A DNA stretch of 64,000 bases from Pelmatolapia mariae (taxonomy: Eukaryota > Chordata > Actinopteri > Cichliformes > Cichlidae), in contig NC_086242.1 of NCBI RefSeq assembly GCF_036321145.2, positions 6,428,501-6,492,500 of the forward strand. Direction: 5' to 3'. The notes under the pieces were generated by a model, which was not told where the DNA came from, did not search any database, and worked only from the letters and a program-made list of their open reading frames with translations. Positions 26,395 to 38,276 of this stretch are shown in pieces. Positions within the stretch are counted from its first letter, which is position 1, and each line of letters opens with the position of its first letter. The position numbers were made by a program, and so were the translations under genes.

Positions 26395-27066
26395 TGATAG
26401 AGAGAGAGAGAGAGTGAAACAGAGGATGGTGTCCGTATTATTTATTTATTTCAGGCTTAAAATGTAGATTTAAAATTAATTGTTAACATAAAAAAATATT
26501 TTAGCTATAATATTTAATTTTCTGCTTTTTGTTTTTTGTTTCTAATTGTTCAGTTACTGTCGTTTATATTTAAATATTAATATAAGCAATTTTAAAAATG
26601 CCACATTTTGTTTAATAAAAAGTAATATTGGACCAAAATGAAGACGGTACGAATGCCTAAAAGAAATGCCGAAAACAAACCCAAAAAAAGGGCTAAAGGC
26701 TAATTTGTCTTTCTTTGGACCTACAGTAATCTAAGTCCCTGTAGTAATTTCCTGGAGTTAGTGCCTTTTTGAGAGATGAATCTAAGCTGCACTGGCAGTG
26801 AATGGTAATGCAGTTATCCCGTCTAAATTCAGCTGCAGTATTCTGAGCTATGATCACTCTAACATATGCTACATCAGCCTTAATGATACACTTAAGTAAC
26901 TGCTTGGCAGGTTTATGACCTGAGCGATACATGGACACCTTGCCGAGTGTGTGTGCGCATGTGTGCATATGTGCGTTTTGTGAATACATTTTAACAATGC
27001 TGCATGCGCAGACATGGGTATGTGTAAGTGTAACTATAATTATCTGTTTTTCGCTTTCATTTGCAG

Positions 27067-27118
27067 AGTCATTACTTGGGAGTGACTTTATTTCTCCGTG
27101 CCAGACATTGATATCAAG
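27067..27118 (+). ncRNA. Candidate exon of the let-7 host transcript
   Basis: A tract ending TTTCATTTGCAG is followed by 52 bases and then AAG/GTTAGT. Both boundaries match vertebrate splice consensus. The strand matches the let-7 hairpins 3.3 kb downstream. The segment has no recognised coding content. The call rests on splice signals and position only. Confidence 0.3.
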
Positions 27119-30100
27119 GTTAGTCTAACATTTTTATTAATTTTCTTTAAAATTATATTCTCGTTATTGAATCCGTGTATGTTTTTGTAGCACTTTTGGT
27201 GTATATAGCAGCACCTATTTTGTGTGTGTTCATGCCCGGACAGTCAAAAATCATTCGGGACTGCTTTCCATGATTGAAGCACACAGCTCAGCGACCGCGG
27301 TTTGTTGTTAGTTTATCAAACACAACCGTCTCCAGCACACACCAGCGGCCGTAGCATCGTGTGATGCGTTTTGTCAAAACTCGTATCGGTGCGTTGTGTC
27401 TGTCGTGTCATCTGAAACGGTAAGTCTGTGCTGCAGCTCAAAGATAATCTCCTCAAAGGAAATTAGTCAGGAAAAATGGGACAGAAGAGCCGTCAGCCTA
27501 AAGGTCAAATGAAGATTAGAGAGAAACAGTACACGAGGGCACACCGGCTGGCACCCCGGAATTACACAAAGGCCTCATTGTCACAGGAGCCCTCGGGTCT
27601 GCGCACTCTCTCCCAGCATACTTAGGGAGACATGACACCTGTTGGTGGTTTTGATCAACTGCATGCAGAGCGACAGGACACCTCACACTTAAGATTTTTC
27701 TGATATTAAAAGATGACTTTGAGTCGCATACAAGTCTAGAACATTTTCGGATCGGCGCTCTTCCGCACAAACACACTCACGGGTTCGGTTCAGGCTCGAG
27801 TTTTTATCTCACGTCAGTTTCAGGCTTTCCGGCGGCACGGCTGACCGCGTGCCGTTAAATCAAAACGACAAATGAAAAAACAGCAAGCAGTGAAAAAAGC
27901 AATTACTCCTGATTTATATTTGCTGATTATTGTAACCCTCCAGACACACCGGCTCCACTCACTTCAAAGGGTGAATTGGTTAATCTCAAATAATTGTGAA
28001 GCTCAGTCCTGACAGTTTTACAGTTTATGGCACCGTGTATTCAAAATGTTGGATGAATGTATTTTTGGAAAGTTGTTTGCAAGTTCATGCCTAGATCGAG
28101 GACCTCACTTGCGCATCTCTTTAGTAGTTTTAATTTTTTTTTTTGACAAACTGTAAAACAGTTGTGTTATCAAAAATGTTTTAATCAGATTTAACAAACA
28201 ATTATATTTTAATTAACTAAAGAAAAGTGTTAATGTAATGCTTTTGGGCAATGTTAAAAGGTTTTTTGACCCAAAATTACAAACGAAATGAAGATTTTTG
28301 ACTGGCTTTGTGTTTTTAGGGTTAACGTTTTTGTGCTTTGCTTTCTGCCTCCACCCACTTCCAGTAGAGATTAATGAAATTCTGCTTGTTTATAGTATTT
28401 AATAACTTTTAATAAAAGCAGTCCTATGTATTCCAAAAAAAGCCGTCCTTTTCACTCTGGATAAATTAATAATTTTTTTTTTACGTAACATTTCTGAGTA
28501 AAATCAAAAGACATTTAACTGTGGTTAGAAATCTCAGTGACACATGCATAAAAACGTTGGTTCAGCAGAAGTAAACTGGAAAATGCATTTGTCATAATTT
28601 ACCTGGAGTGACCCTTTAAGTAAAAGGGCCTCTCCTGTGTAAACCCGATACCCTGCATACACGCATTAGCAGTGCAAGTGAAACAGCGAGCTGCACACAC
28701 AGTCAGGCCTGCTTATACCTCACAGGGTTGGACAGTAAGTAGCTCATATAGAGATTTGTGTGGCATTTATGGGATAAACGACCTGCAATAAAACAGCCGC
28801 AAACTGGTGCGTGCGCGTGAAGAGTTAAGGCAGTGACTCACTTTTATAAGTTTGACCCCCACCTCGCGCCCTCACGCCTCTCCCCTCCCCTCCGTCGCTC
28901 CCCAACTCGAGGGGGAAACCGCAGCAGAGCCGCAGCCTCTCCTGTCTCACTCAGGAAACTCCCTGAAACAACCACAACCTCGTCTGCTCGACCTTTCAGG
29001 CCAACACACACTCTGACATACAAATCTGCTCATTTGCAGCGAGGTTTCCTGCGACACACACAGAAGCACAACACACGACTTCAGAGTTTTGGAGTCACTT
29101 TTAATGGTGTGACTGTGTGTGTGTTCCTCTAATAAACTGCCAGGTAGCAATACAGAGAGATGCAACAGGATAGTCATGAATAATACAGCCACAGGATACT
29201 CGCACTCTCTACACGTTCACATGCAGACATGCAAGCACCTGCAGTCGTGTGTTTGCACACCGGCACTGAAGGAGGCCCACGTACTGCTCTCTGTATCCAT
29301 CGTGTATGACCTGTGTGAGCACGCTGATATAGGTGCTCTGTTGTTTTCTGATGCTCCTGTGTCAGACAAGAAGTGAAAGTCTGACCTTTGAACAGAGAAG
29401 CGCAGCTCACTCTCTCCTCTCGTTTGTCAGCATCGAGACGAGGAAACCTGAGAGGAGGCGAGTTGACAGACCGCACAGACCTGCTCAGGGAAGATGACCT
29501 GCCAAGCTCAAGTGACATGCAGAGGAAGTGTTTTGAGTGTATTTTGTTTTGTTTTTTAATTACCATACATTTCACATATTAAGCCTCTCCTTTAAATGTA
29601 TATAAAAAAAAATAAGGAACCTCATGATCAGCTGGGGCCTTTCTGCATGGATGTCCTCCATGTGCCTGTGTGGGTTTTTCTGGGTACTTTCCTCCCACAG
29701 TGCATCTTAGGTTGGATAAATAGTGATTAGAAATGTGTCTGTGGGTGTGGATGTGATTGTGAGATGTGTGTCTGTGTGTGTTAAACCTCTGATAGACTGG
29801 CAGCTGGGTCAGGATTTAACAAGTTTAGAAAAAAACAAAAACGGATTGAACAAAACAGAAATAAAAATATGTTTAATTTCTTAAAATGTAAAACAAGCAC
29901 TTTTTTGGACATGCAGTGTTTTATCTGTGAATTAAGTAAGTTTAAGTGCTGCTTCATGATGATGATGTTTTGCTAAGACTACAGAACTGGCTTTATTTAA
30001 AATTACAAACATTTAATTATGTTACCGTTTTCACATGACATTGAATATAGCTGCCTACATTACATACAGTACAATACACTAACAGTACAAGCACACAGAA

Positions 30101-30395
30101 GTTCAGCCTTGACCTTTGGAACGATGACAAAATCAACTTTATGAAGATCCACCTGTTTTTTCTGCCTTTAATTGGATGCTATGGTTTTCATCGGCACATT
30201 TGTGATGCTGTTGTTTTATTACATTGAATTGTGGTTGAATTTTATACACTTAACTCCACCCATTACAGCTTATCTGTAGTTAGTTTTTTTTAAAGTCTTG
30301 TCCTAATTTCACAAAGGTCAGTTGTGGTTGAGTTTCTGTTCCCACAGGTCGACTGGGTGCGACTGGAGAGCCGTGCGAGAGTTAAACTGTCCTTT
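27119..30395. other. Non-coding stretch before the let-7 hairpins
   Basis: No protein-coding gene was recognised. CG-containing sequence occurs at about 27280-27400 and 27740-27860, and a C-rich section at 28855-28930. A decayed interspersed repeat lies at about 29635-29815 (separate entry). Confidence 0.5.
29635..29815. repeat. Decayed interspersed repeat of a common fish family
   Basis: The phrasing (TTTCTGCATGGATG, TCCATGTGCCTGTGTGGGTT, CTTTCCTCCCACAGTGCA, then TAGACTGGCAGCTGGGTCAGG) matches from memory a widespread teleost repeat, probably a LINE-derived sequence. It is diverged and truncated. No target duplication was identified. Confidence 0.5.
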
Positions 30396-30474
30396 GGGGT
30401 GAGGTAGTAGGTTGTATAGTTTTAGGGTCATTCCCAAGCTGTCAGATGACTATACAACTTACTGTCTTTCCTGA
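30396..30474 (+). ncRNA. let-7a: let-7a microRNA precursor hairpin
   Basis: The 22-base 5' arm at 30400-30421 has the let-7 seed GAGGTAG and the let-7a ending GTTGTATAGTT. The 3' arm at 30450-30470 (CTATACAACTT, then ACTGTCTTTC) is complementary and closes a hairpin with a loop of about 28 bases. The mature RNA represses targets by pairing with 3' UTRs and promotes differentiation. It is cut from a longer + strand primary transcript by Drosha and Dicer. The second hairpin starts 568 bases downstream on the same strand, so both probably share one transcript. The pair corresponds to human let-7a-3 and let-7b. Confidence 0.97.
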
Positions 30475-30963
30475 AGCGGCTGTAATAACATCATCTTCAT
30501 CATCGTACCCGAAAGAGGATAAGAAGCATGACTTTTGAATTTGGACTCGTTTGTTTGTTTAACCTAAAATAATATGCAGATTTTTGTGGGAAATTGTTCT
30601 CTTCTTATTGATGCTTCTTGTTGTGTTTTTTAAAATTATTTTTTTTAAAAAAAGGTAAGTTCTGCTAGTCTGAAGTTGTAACCAGTGAAGCTTGTTCTCA
30701 CAGCGTGTAGTAAATTTAGCAAAGTAATGTGAAATCTAGCCACTTTTACTTTTGCAGCTTTTTCATGTAACTTTTCCTGCAAGTGCTTCAACAGTTCAAG
30801 TGCATCCTTTTATGTGCAGCGTGTAACATTTTAACTGACATTATCATGGCAACCCTCATTGCAATAATAAATAACAAAGTTGCTTTCAGTTTCATTTATG
30901 CAGCGATGCGACTCGCGCACAAATCCTCTCCTTACCCGCCTGGGTGCTTTATGATGTTCGTAC

Positions 30964-31049
30964 AGGGTGAGGTAGTAGGTTGTGTGGTTTCAGGGTTGTG
31001 ATTTTACCCCATCAGGAGCTAACTATACAACCTACTGCCTTCCCTGGAG
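30964..31049 (+). ncRNA. let-7b: let-7b microRNA precursor hairpin
   Basis: The 22-base 5' arm at 30968-30989 carries GAGGTAG and the let-7b-specific ending GTTGTGTGGTT. The 3' arm at 31023-31044 (CTATACAACC, then TACTGCCTTCCC) is the passenger strand and, as far as I recall, is identical to the human one. The loop begins TTCAGGG as in mammals. This distinguishes let-7b from let-7a, which has A in place of the two G substitutions in the 5' arm. It is clustered with let-7a upstream and followed by ppara, the same order as in human. Confidence 0.97.
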
Positions 31050-33064
31050 GGCAGCAATACATCACAGGAGCGCGCGCATCTTTGTCATCTTCCCTGCCTC
31101 TGAAAAATGGGACAGTCTTGTTTACTAAGGCCCACAAAAGACTGGCATTCGATCTCAAGGGTTCACGTGTATGGGTGAGTGGCGCTCACTCACACGACGC
31201 ATTTCAGAGAGACAATCACTTTACACATTTGTAACTCGCACTGGGAAGATGGCATAAACAAGGCATTTATTTAATTTTATTAGCATTCATGTTTTAATAA
31301 TGCTTGTACTTTTCCCTCAGTAATTAAATAAAGACTGGACAAGAAATAATTGCTGAGCAAATAATGGCTGAAGTCTGATCTTTGTGCTGATAACAACTGT
31401 GCAACAGTAGAGTCTCCCTAGATGGGATATTTTCTTCGAAATGCTGCTTTATTCTCTAATCCCTTTAAGAAAATCATAATGCCCTGAAATTCTAATCCCC
31501 AAAGCCTCTGTGTCTCAGGAACATGTATCTTTTTATCTGTCTAGAAAAGTCTCCTAAAAAGCATGCATCATTTCTCTTTTGTTCTTTAAAACAAAAATCA
31601 ATTGCATGGGATTTCTTCCAAGTAAGATGTTAATACTGTGCAAGATTAAAGGCAAGTAAAACTCCAGAAAACAATTGAAGGTAGAGCAAACAGCCAAGAG
31701 TCATGCTGTTTTATGAAACCACACGTAGGAGTGCAGCTTTTGCTTTGAGTTTTCAAGCAACATCCCTGACCAAAGCTGATTATGTAGCTCGCTGCTTAAA
31801 AACCATTTCGAATTCAGAAAAAATGAGCTTGTGTTTCCATCCCAGATGGAACGGGAGACCAGGTGCCGAGGTAAAACCAAAGAAAATCATAAATTATCAC
31901 CCTGCCATTTGTTTGTGGGAGAACACGCTGAGCCACCATGAGGGGTTTTTATCGTCTACACTTACTGTGCAGGTCCACAGGAAAATATGACAGCCAAAAT
32001 ATCCTATTGTCATGCGTCATTTCACAGTAGATGGCGCCAGATATTAAATGCGGTGTTGTTGCTTTGCTGGAGACGATCACAGTCTACACTAATTTGTTAG
32101 ATGTACTTTAAGACGGGCTATAAATTTCTAAGGAGTTGGCACAGAATGAGGGTGTCCTGCTGACCTACATGTAGGAGGTCCAGGCAGGAAAGGAGGGCTG
32201 CTTTCTGCCAACTAAAGTAACCGTACAGCAGCGCTGACACAACATCGTGCTTATGGTTGAAATAAAGTTAATTTTGCCACAGGTCAAGTATGTGTTCCAT
32301 AGGGTCACAGTTAAATATCAAAAATCTTCCAAGTGTACACCATCAAATAAAAAACACCAGCTGGTAGCCACAGTATGACGTGCCATTAGCACTAAATTGT
32401 GAAGGGAGGATTTTTGGAGCAACTGTTTTAAAAGCAAGTACACACGCCTACCTTATTCATGCTATTAAATGTGTTTTAAAGAAGATGGGGATTTTTTAAG
32501 GTGTAAATAAAAAAATGGCCATGATTTGTATCCCAGTGTGTGGCTTAGTAGGTAGAATGCCATTCAAACACTTAGACAGTTGTTATTTGGATTGCAACTG
32601 CAAATTAGGCTGACACTAAAATGACCTTCACTTTCTTATTGCTTAACTGTGAGCAGCATAACACCAAGAGACAGACTTATTTGTCATTTCCCAGCAATAC
32701 TTGTCACCTGAAATGTATGGCTTCACACAAATGCTACAATAGAGCAAGTTTTACACTAATGAACAAAAAGCTGTGAAAGAGAAGGTTTGGAATTAGAAGC
32801 AAAAGTTCATTCAGCTAGTTTGATTGTTTTAAATTGGTGGTGGGTGGGATGAACCTTTAGACAAATTACAAAAAAAAGCAATGAGTCATCAATTTGCATT
32901 TTGCTACATCGAGCATTTTTATTACTGTGTATTGTGCAGTTTATTTTGTTTTCTTTTTTAATATATGCTTCAGTGACGGGGGGTCACAATGATAACGTAG
33001 AGGTCTGAAAAAGTCATGTATCAAATATTATATACTTGGCCTTAAAGGGTTAATAAGGTTAAGT
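31050..33064. other. Non-coding stretch between let-7b and ppara
   Basis: Probably the tail of the microRNA primary transcript followed by intergenic DNA. No coding sequence, further microRNA hairpin or complete transposon was recognised. Confidence 0.5.
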
Positions 33065-33602
33065 CAGGGGTGTCAAAAATCATTTTACACTGTAGGCCAC
33101 ATATATCCCACTTTGGGGGGTAAGTGGGCCAGACCAGTGGAACTCCATGCCAGTGTAAAGAAGTTAAACCATGAACTAAATGCCACAGATTTCAACAGTA
33201 TGTCTCAGTTTTTCTACACAATAAAGAAATGCTGCTGAAAATGGAAGAAATCTGTCAGCACGACTCTGTAAGTAACAGACGGTAAAATTACAGTTGAAAA
33301 TGGCTCGTTGCACACACTGTACTATAGTAATAATACTTTTTAAAATATATATATATGCAGTGGATCCACTATAAAAAAAAATCTTATTATGAATAATAAA
33401 CAAAACAGGAACGTTTCTGTCATTTAATTCATTAATTCATTCTGTCATCTGTAGATTAAACATAGAAAACCTAGAAAAAAAACATAGAAAAATACTGTTA
33501 AAAGTCACTTCTTCACATTTTTCACAACTGTCCAGTGGGCCAGGTTGGAGTTTTTGGCGGGCCGAGTTTGGCCCCTGAACCTCATGTTTGACACACTTAC
33601 TG
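33065..33602. mobile_element. Decayed hAT-like non-autonomous element
   Basis: The left end reads CAGGGGTGTCAAAA and continues into GTAGGCCACATA and TAAGTGGGCCAGACCAGTG. The right end reads CAGTGGGCCAGGTTGG, GCGGGCCGAGTTTGGCCCC and ATGTTTGACACAC. These are the typical ends and internal words of an abundant vertebrate hAT-derived repeat that normally ends in a GTTTGACACCCCTG-like sequence. The right terminus is eroded and no clean duplication is seen, so the boundary is approximate. Confidence 0.6.
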
Positions 33603-33849
33603 ATACAGTAATTAGCCTGCAAATATAAATATTTACTGACTAGATTACAACCATCTTGAGTATTTTGTAAGCTCCTTAAAGATGAAAAGTGACCACTGTT
33701 AACTGCAGTAAAATACGTCATAATAGTGTCACAAAAATATCCATTTGATACTTGCGGGATATTTGAAAAGCACACACTGCTTACAGCGAGATTATCACCA
33801 GACTGCTTGCCAGCGGGCAGGTCACTGGAAAAGCTGTCGTTTTATTTAA

Positions 33850-34336
33850 TTATTACTCGATAGTATGACGCTGCTGACGTTTAATTACAGGAAGTGGTTT
33901 TGGAGGTGATCGGATGGCATTAATCTTACAGTCCCAGGCAGAGAGATCCAGTCGCCCTTCACCGGGTACAGATAAAGGAGACAATGCGCCTCCACACCGG
34001 TCCATCCTGTACCGAACCACCAAGAAGGGATTATGTCTTACCGAACACCCCCCCCCCCCGCCCCCCCGTACACAATTCTCGTGTTCCGATTGGTTGAAAC
34101 CATAGGTGTGTCAGGAGGTGTGTGCGCCATGTTGCGGTCCCTCTCTACGTTATTTCCTGCGGAGGATGACGTTTTTGACAGCAGGGAGGGAGGCAGCAGA
34201 GCCGATTAGCAGGCCCATCTATGAGCGTCCCGGGCCCGAAGCAGCTCTCTCCTCCTCCTCCTCCTCTGATAAATCTCAGGCGTCCATTCCGGCAGCGAGA
34301 GCTTGAAATGCTCCGGATAGCAGACTCCGAGCTGAG
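33850..34336 (+). promoter_or_regulatory. ppara: Probable ppara promoter and first non-coding exon
   Basis: This local GC-richer block lies about 4 kb upstream of the ppara start codon. It contains an inverted CCAAT box (ATTGG, 34089-34093), CG dinucleotides and a CTC-rich stretch at 34246-34268. It is followed by GCTGAG/GTATTT at 34331-34342, a possible donor ending a first untranslated exon at 34336. ppara genes normally have one or more untranslated 5' exons, and the acceptor for the coding exon is at 38239-38240. A run of about 19 C interrupted by one G lies at 34048-34067. Start site and exon extent are inferred. Confidence 0.4.
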
Positions 34337-34488
34337 GTATTTACCAACATTTATTTCTATAATGTTATGTAACTGTGTAAGAAGCTCTCTGTGCAGTTGC
34401 CTGTTGATTCAACAAACTTTGTTATTCAGTCGCGCAGAAAGTATAAGTGAAGTGGACACTGTGGCTAACTTTGTATCTCTTTTCTCTT

Positions 34489-34546
<58 letters not shown>

Positions 34547-37500
34547 TCCTTAGTGAGCTATGTTGCGAGTGAGCTCTAGATAAACTTCCTTTAAGTCACG
34601 TCTTCATCTGTTTGTGACCAAACCGCAGACGCACACTGGAAGGCACGCTTCCCCCTGCAGCCTCAGATATGCTTCTATGTCACACTCTGTGCAGCAATGC
34701 ATAGAGATACTTTGATGATGCAAGACTGATGTGGCTTTTACGTTTACTCTGTGCCTGATTTTTTAAATTTATTTTTTCAATCTGTGGCCAGTGGATGATC
34801 TTGTTTTCGAAAAGTCCAAACAGCTGATCCAGATTCAGCACTGACAAATGTGAGCTGTTGCTTTTTTTTTTCTTTTTTAACTGACAAAGGCTAAGAAAGG
34901 ATGTGCAGCTTTCCAGGTGACCAGAAATATGATGCTTTGTGTTTTGATTTTGGCTCCTTTGTATCGTCTAACGTTGTCTCTCCTGAGTCCAGTCGACGTC
35001 TCTGGCTGCAGCTCCTGTTTCCTCTTCTCCTTTAACCTAAAGATAGAGCCCTAAGGTCTGGGATCAAAGTTCCTCTGGGAGTTAAAACACAATGTCCTCT
35101 GAGGTAGAGGGGAAGCATGGGCTGGACTCAAACGGAAATATAGTCAATTAACTTTGCTGTCACCTTGTTAGGGCTTTAATACATGAATGAGACAGGCCAC
35201 AGTTACAGGCAAGCTGGGACCATGAAAATACTGTGACATCCACCTAATCCATAATAAATGATAATAAAGTAGAGACAGAGTTCAAAATTTTTAATATACT
35301 GTATTTAATGTAAACCCAAGAAAAGCTCCAGGAAGCTCTCACATTTTAGAAACTACAGCCTTAAAGTTTCACCTTTCTCCAAACTCCAAGAGTTCACCAA
35401 CAAATCGCCATACCCTCTGCAAAATCCATTCGATTTAACAGTTCATTAAGCGGCGTCTAGTATGCCTTTTTAATTTATCTCTTATCTACTGTTACAGTGG
35501 TGGATATGGAGGTGGCATGAAAGGGTAGCTTCAATTTTTTTTTTAATTCTGTCTGATGTCAGTGTTAGCACATAACCTTCTGTTTGTGAAGGGCGGCCAA
35601 TCAAAAAAAGTGTGGGGGTGATTAGAAAAGGAGAGGAGCAAAACTAATCACTGGGTGAACTGAGGGCTTGCATGAACACCTAGTGTAATATTATTAACTA
35701 CTATTTCCAACTGTGAATTTTATACATGTGTGTGTGTGAGAGAGAGAGAGAGACAAAATGCCCATTACCGTGAGTTTGAAGGCATTTTTGAGGCTCAAAA
35801 TGTGGCTTTAGTGTCAGGGTCACAATTAAGTTATGGTTAGGTTTAGGCTAAGGGTTTGGGTTAGGTATTCATGTTTGATGGTTAGGGGAAGCGGCTAGGG
35901 GAAGCATTATGTCAATTTGATGTCCTCACCAGGATAAGAAAATGTGTGTGTGTGTGTGTGTGTGTGTGTGTTGGACTCTAGACTCCAAGAAAAATAACAA
36001 TATGTGGAAATGAGTATCATGGCTGGACTTTAACTCGTTGATCTGTGGTTTATCTGCTGTGTATTGTTGCAGAATGTACAGGAGTTACTCAATCTACCCT
36101 TTGATGAAGAAATCTCTTTGAGCACCCAGGGGCATCAAATTTATCAGCGGGCAAACGCTCTGCATCAAAGCAGTTTAACAAACCAGTTGGTCAGCAAGTT
36201 TGTCAATGACTGCCCAAAAAGTTTGCTGTGTTTTGTTAGAAAAGCCTTTAGGCACAGGTATAATACACTCTGCAGGTGCCGGCACACATCTGTTTGCACA
36301 CCCGTACTTATTTACCTGCATGGTGTCAGAGTCCTGTCACGACCTGTCCCCTAAATGCTGCAACACAAAGACTAGATAAACATACAGAAGCATGCTCGGA
36401 TCAATATAATCCTTGCTGTTGGGGCTCAGGAGTTCACAGAGGGCATGTTTCCTAACACAAACAGCATTTTATCAACTTTTTTCAGCCCCTTTTTTTGTCA
36501 TAGTGCATACTTTAAGTCTAAAGTAGCTTAAACAGCGAAAGTTGTACAGTCACACTTGGGGTTTTTTTCATGCATGCCTTACAGATGTGTGCAGCTGTGC
36601 AAGCTGAGATTGTGCATCGCAATTTCGGCAGATTTGATGTAATTAAAACACAGGTAAAATGGTAACGCAATACTGTAAAAAATGAATGAGTTGCATTTTA
36701 AGAGGGTTAGGAAAGCAGACCATCAATCTGAAACGCCTGTCTGCAGGGAAGACTTGTGTTTTTCTGCCTTTATCCTACAAACTGTGCGTCTGTGGCCACC
36801 TCCTTATTAGGTTTCGCAGCCAAAAAATGCTTTGGATGGTTCTAATCTGCTTATCAAGAAAGTCTGCAGTAACATCTGCTGTTATAAATTACTGGAAGTT
36901 GGAGAGAGCACCTTACAGAACACGAGCATTGGCCGTGGTGCTGTTGTGTTGCGTGATGGCTCAAACAGATGTCCTTTACCCTGCTGTGAGCAGCTGGGAG
37001 CTCCAGCAAACACCCACCCACACACCACGCAGCGAGATCCACTCTTGAAAGCAGACGTGCAGAAGAAGAGACAGGTCGACAGTTTACTTCTGTCTTGATT
37101 TTAATCCTCAAGAGACAAAAGTGACTTTAAATTGTGTGCTGTAGACCTAAAAGCTATTCGCATAGTGTAAACAGTGTATATAATAGACACTATATGCTCC
37201 GTGCAGGTTCATATATCAGAGTGGAAGGCTTTGAATTCATATTGTGTGAGTACTTTGGCTGAACAGATCGGGATTAAACGTGTGAAAATAAGTCATTTAG
37301 GATAATGTACTACTGTTGACTCACAAGGCACCGTTCACTTACGAACATAGTCCTCACAATACTAACTTAATAGACTTTTTCTTATGGCATTAGTACCCCG
37401 GTGGAGTGAAAGACAGTGCTTCATTTGCATTTTTCAGACAGTCGTCTCACACGTTTGACAATAAACATGCATTCCATTTTTTGTTTTAATATTTGCTGCT

Positions 37501-38240
37501 TGCTCGGTGCCTCCTGTGGAGTCATATTATGATGTTTTGTAAGAATGTGGTAAATGTTTCATTTGTGACCTACTGTTGAGTCCCTGAGAGGGTGTCCAGT
37601 GGATAAACCTTGGGATGCACTCACTGCTGTTTGTGTATTGTAAGATGAGATGAGAAATGCTTCATATATCAGCACTTTAGTAGTCTTCATGTGAAAGCAC
37701 ACTGCCTGAACTTGTCCATCAACCAACCAGTCATCCATCGCTTATCTAGCAAATTGCATAACTGTATGAAAAGTTAAGCCAATGCATAAAATCTGATGGC
37801 CAGAAAGGGGATGGGGACTTCTGGCTGCACAAAGATGTCAAGTTGCATAGAAGTTAATGAGAAAACTACCATACTGCTCACTTGTTCTGTGACCTTAATA
37901 AACACTTTCCTGATCTGCTTATGTTCTCAGTCACTAGTTGCATGTCTCATTTAATACAATATGATATTAATTTTGTATAGTATAGTCCTGATAGACTCTT
38001 GCAAAGAACGGTAAACTTTATCATATAGCTTATACCTTATAAATGTGCAGTGGCTCTTAATTTCCCAGTTCCATCCAACCTTCGCTCATCACATCAAGTT
38101 TCAAAATAAACATGATGGAGATGTTCAATACGATCAGTTTGATGTTTAAAAGGAGTTTGTGTTTGTCCAAACCTTAGCAGATGTGTGCTTTCGTACTCAC
38201 AGACTTCACTGTCCTCATCCAAAATCTCCTTTTTTTACAG
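34337..38240 (+). other. ppara: Probable ppara 5' intron, no coding sequence
   Basis: If the first exon is correctly placed, this is intron sequence ending in the polypyrimidine acceptor TTTTTTTACAG at 38230-38240. It contains a CA run (34492-34543), a GT run (about 35943-35971) and a GGTTAG-rich repeat-like part at 35830-35900. A weak alternative untranslated exon could start after TTGTTGCAG at 36072. No protein domain was seen. Confidence 0.45.
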
Positions 38241-38276
38241 TCTGGTGAGTGAGGGTTTGAGTCCCTGATCTCTACC

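Larger units (their letters stand above)
23220..27066. other. Non-coding stretch, possible host-gene intron
   Basis: AT-rich sequence with a CT tract near 23710-23740, two CA tracts (25323-25378, 25501-25574) and a GT tract (26329-26392). No coding domain, RNA gene or transposon was recognised. Confidence 0.55.

Noticed and set aside
28833..29192. Overlapping frames of 80-100 codons on both strands
   Set aside because: GC-richer DNA with few stops; no domain, no consistent splice signals.
35830..35900. Interstitial telomere repeat
   Set aside because: GGTTAGG-like words are present but irregular, not a TTAGGG array; more likely part of a common fish repeat.
36073..36256. Additional ppara 5' untranslated exon
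   Set aside because: An acceptor (TTGTTGCAG) and a donor-like CAGGTATAA exist, but both are ordinary and nothing else supports it; mentioned only in the intron entry.
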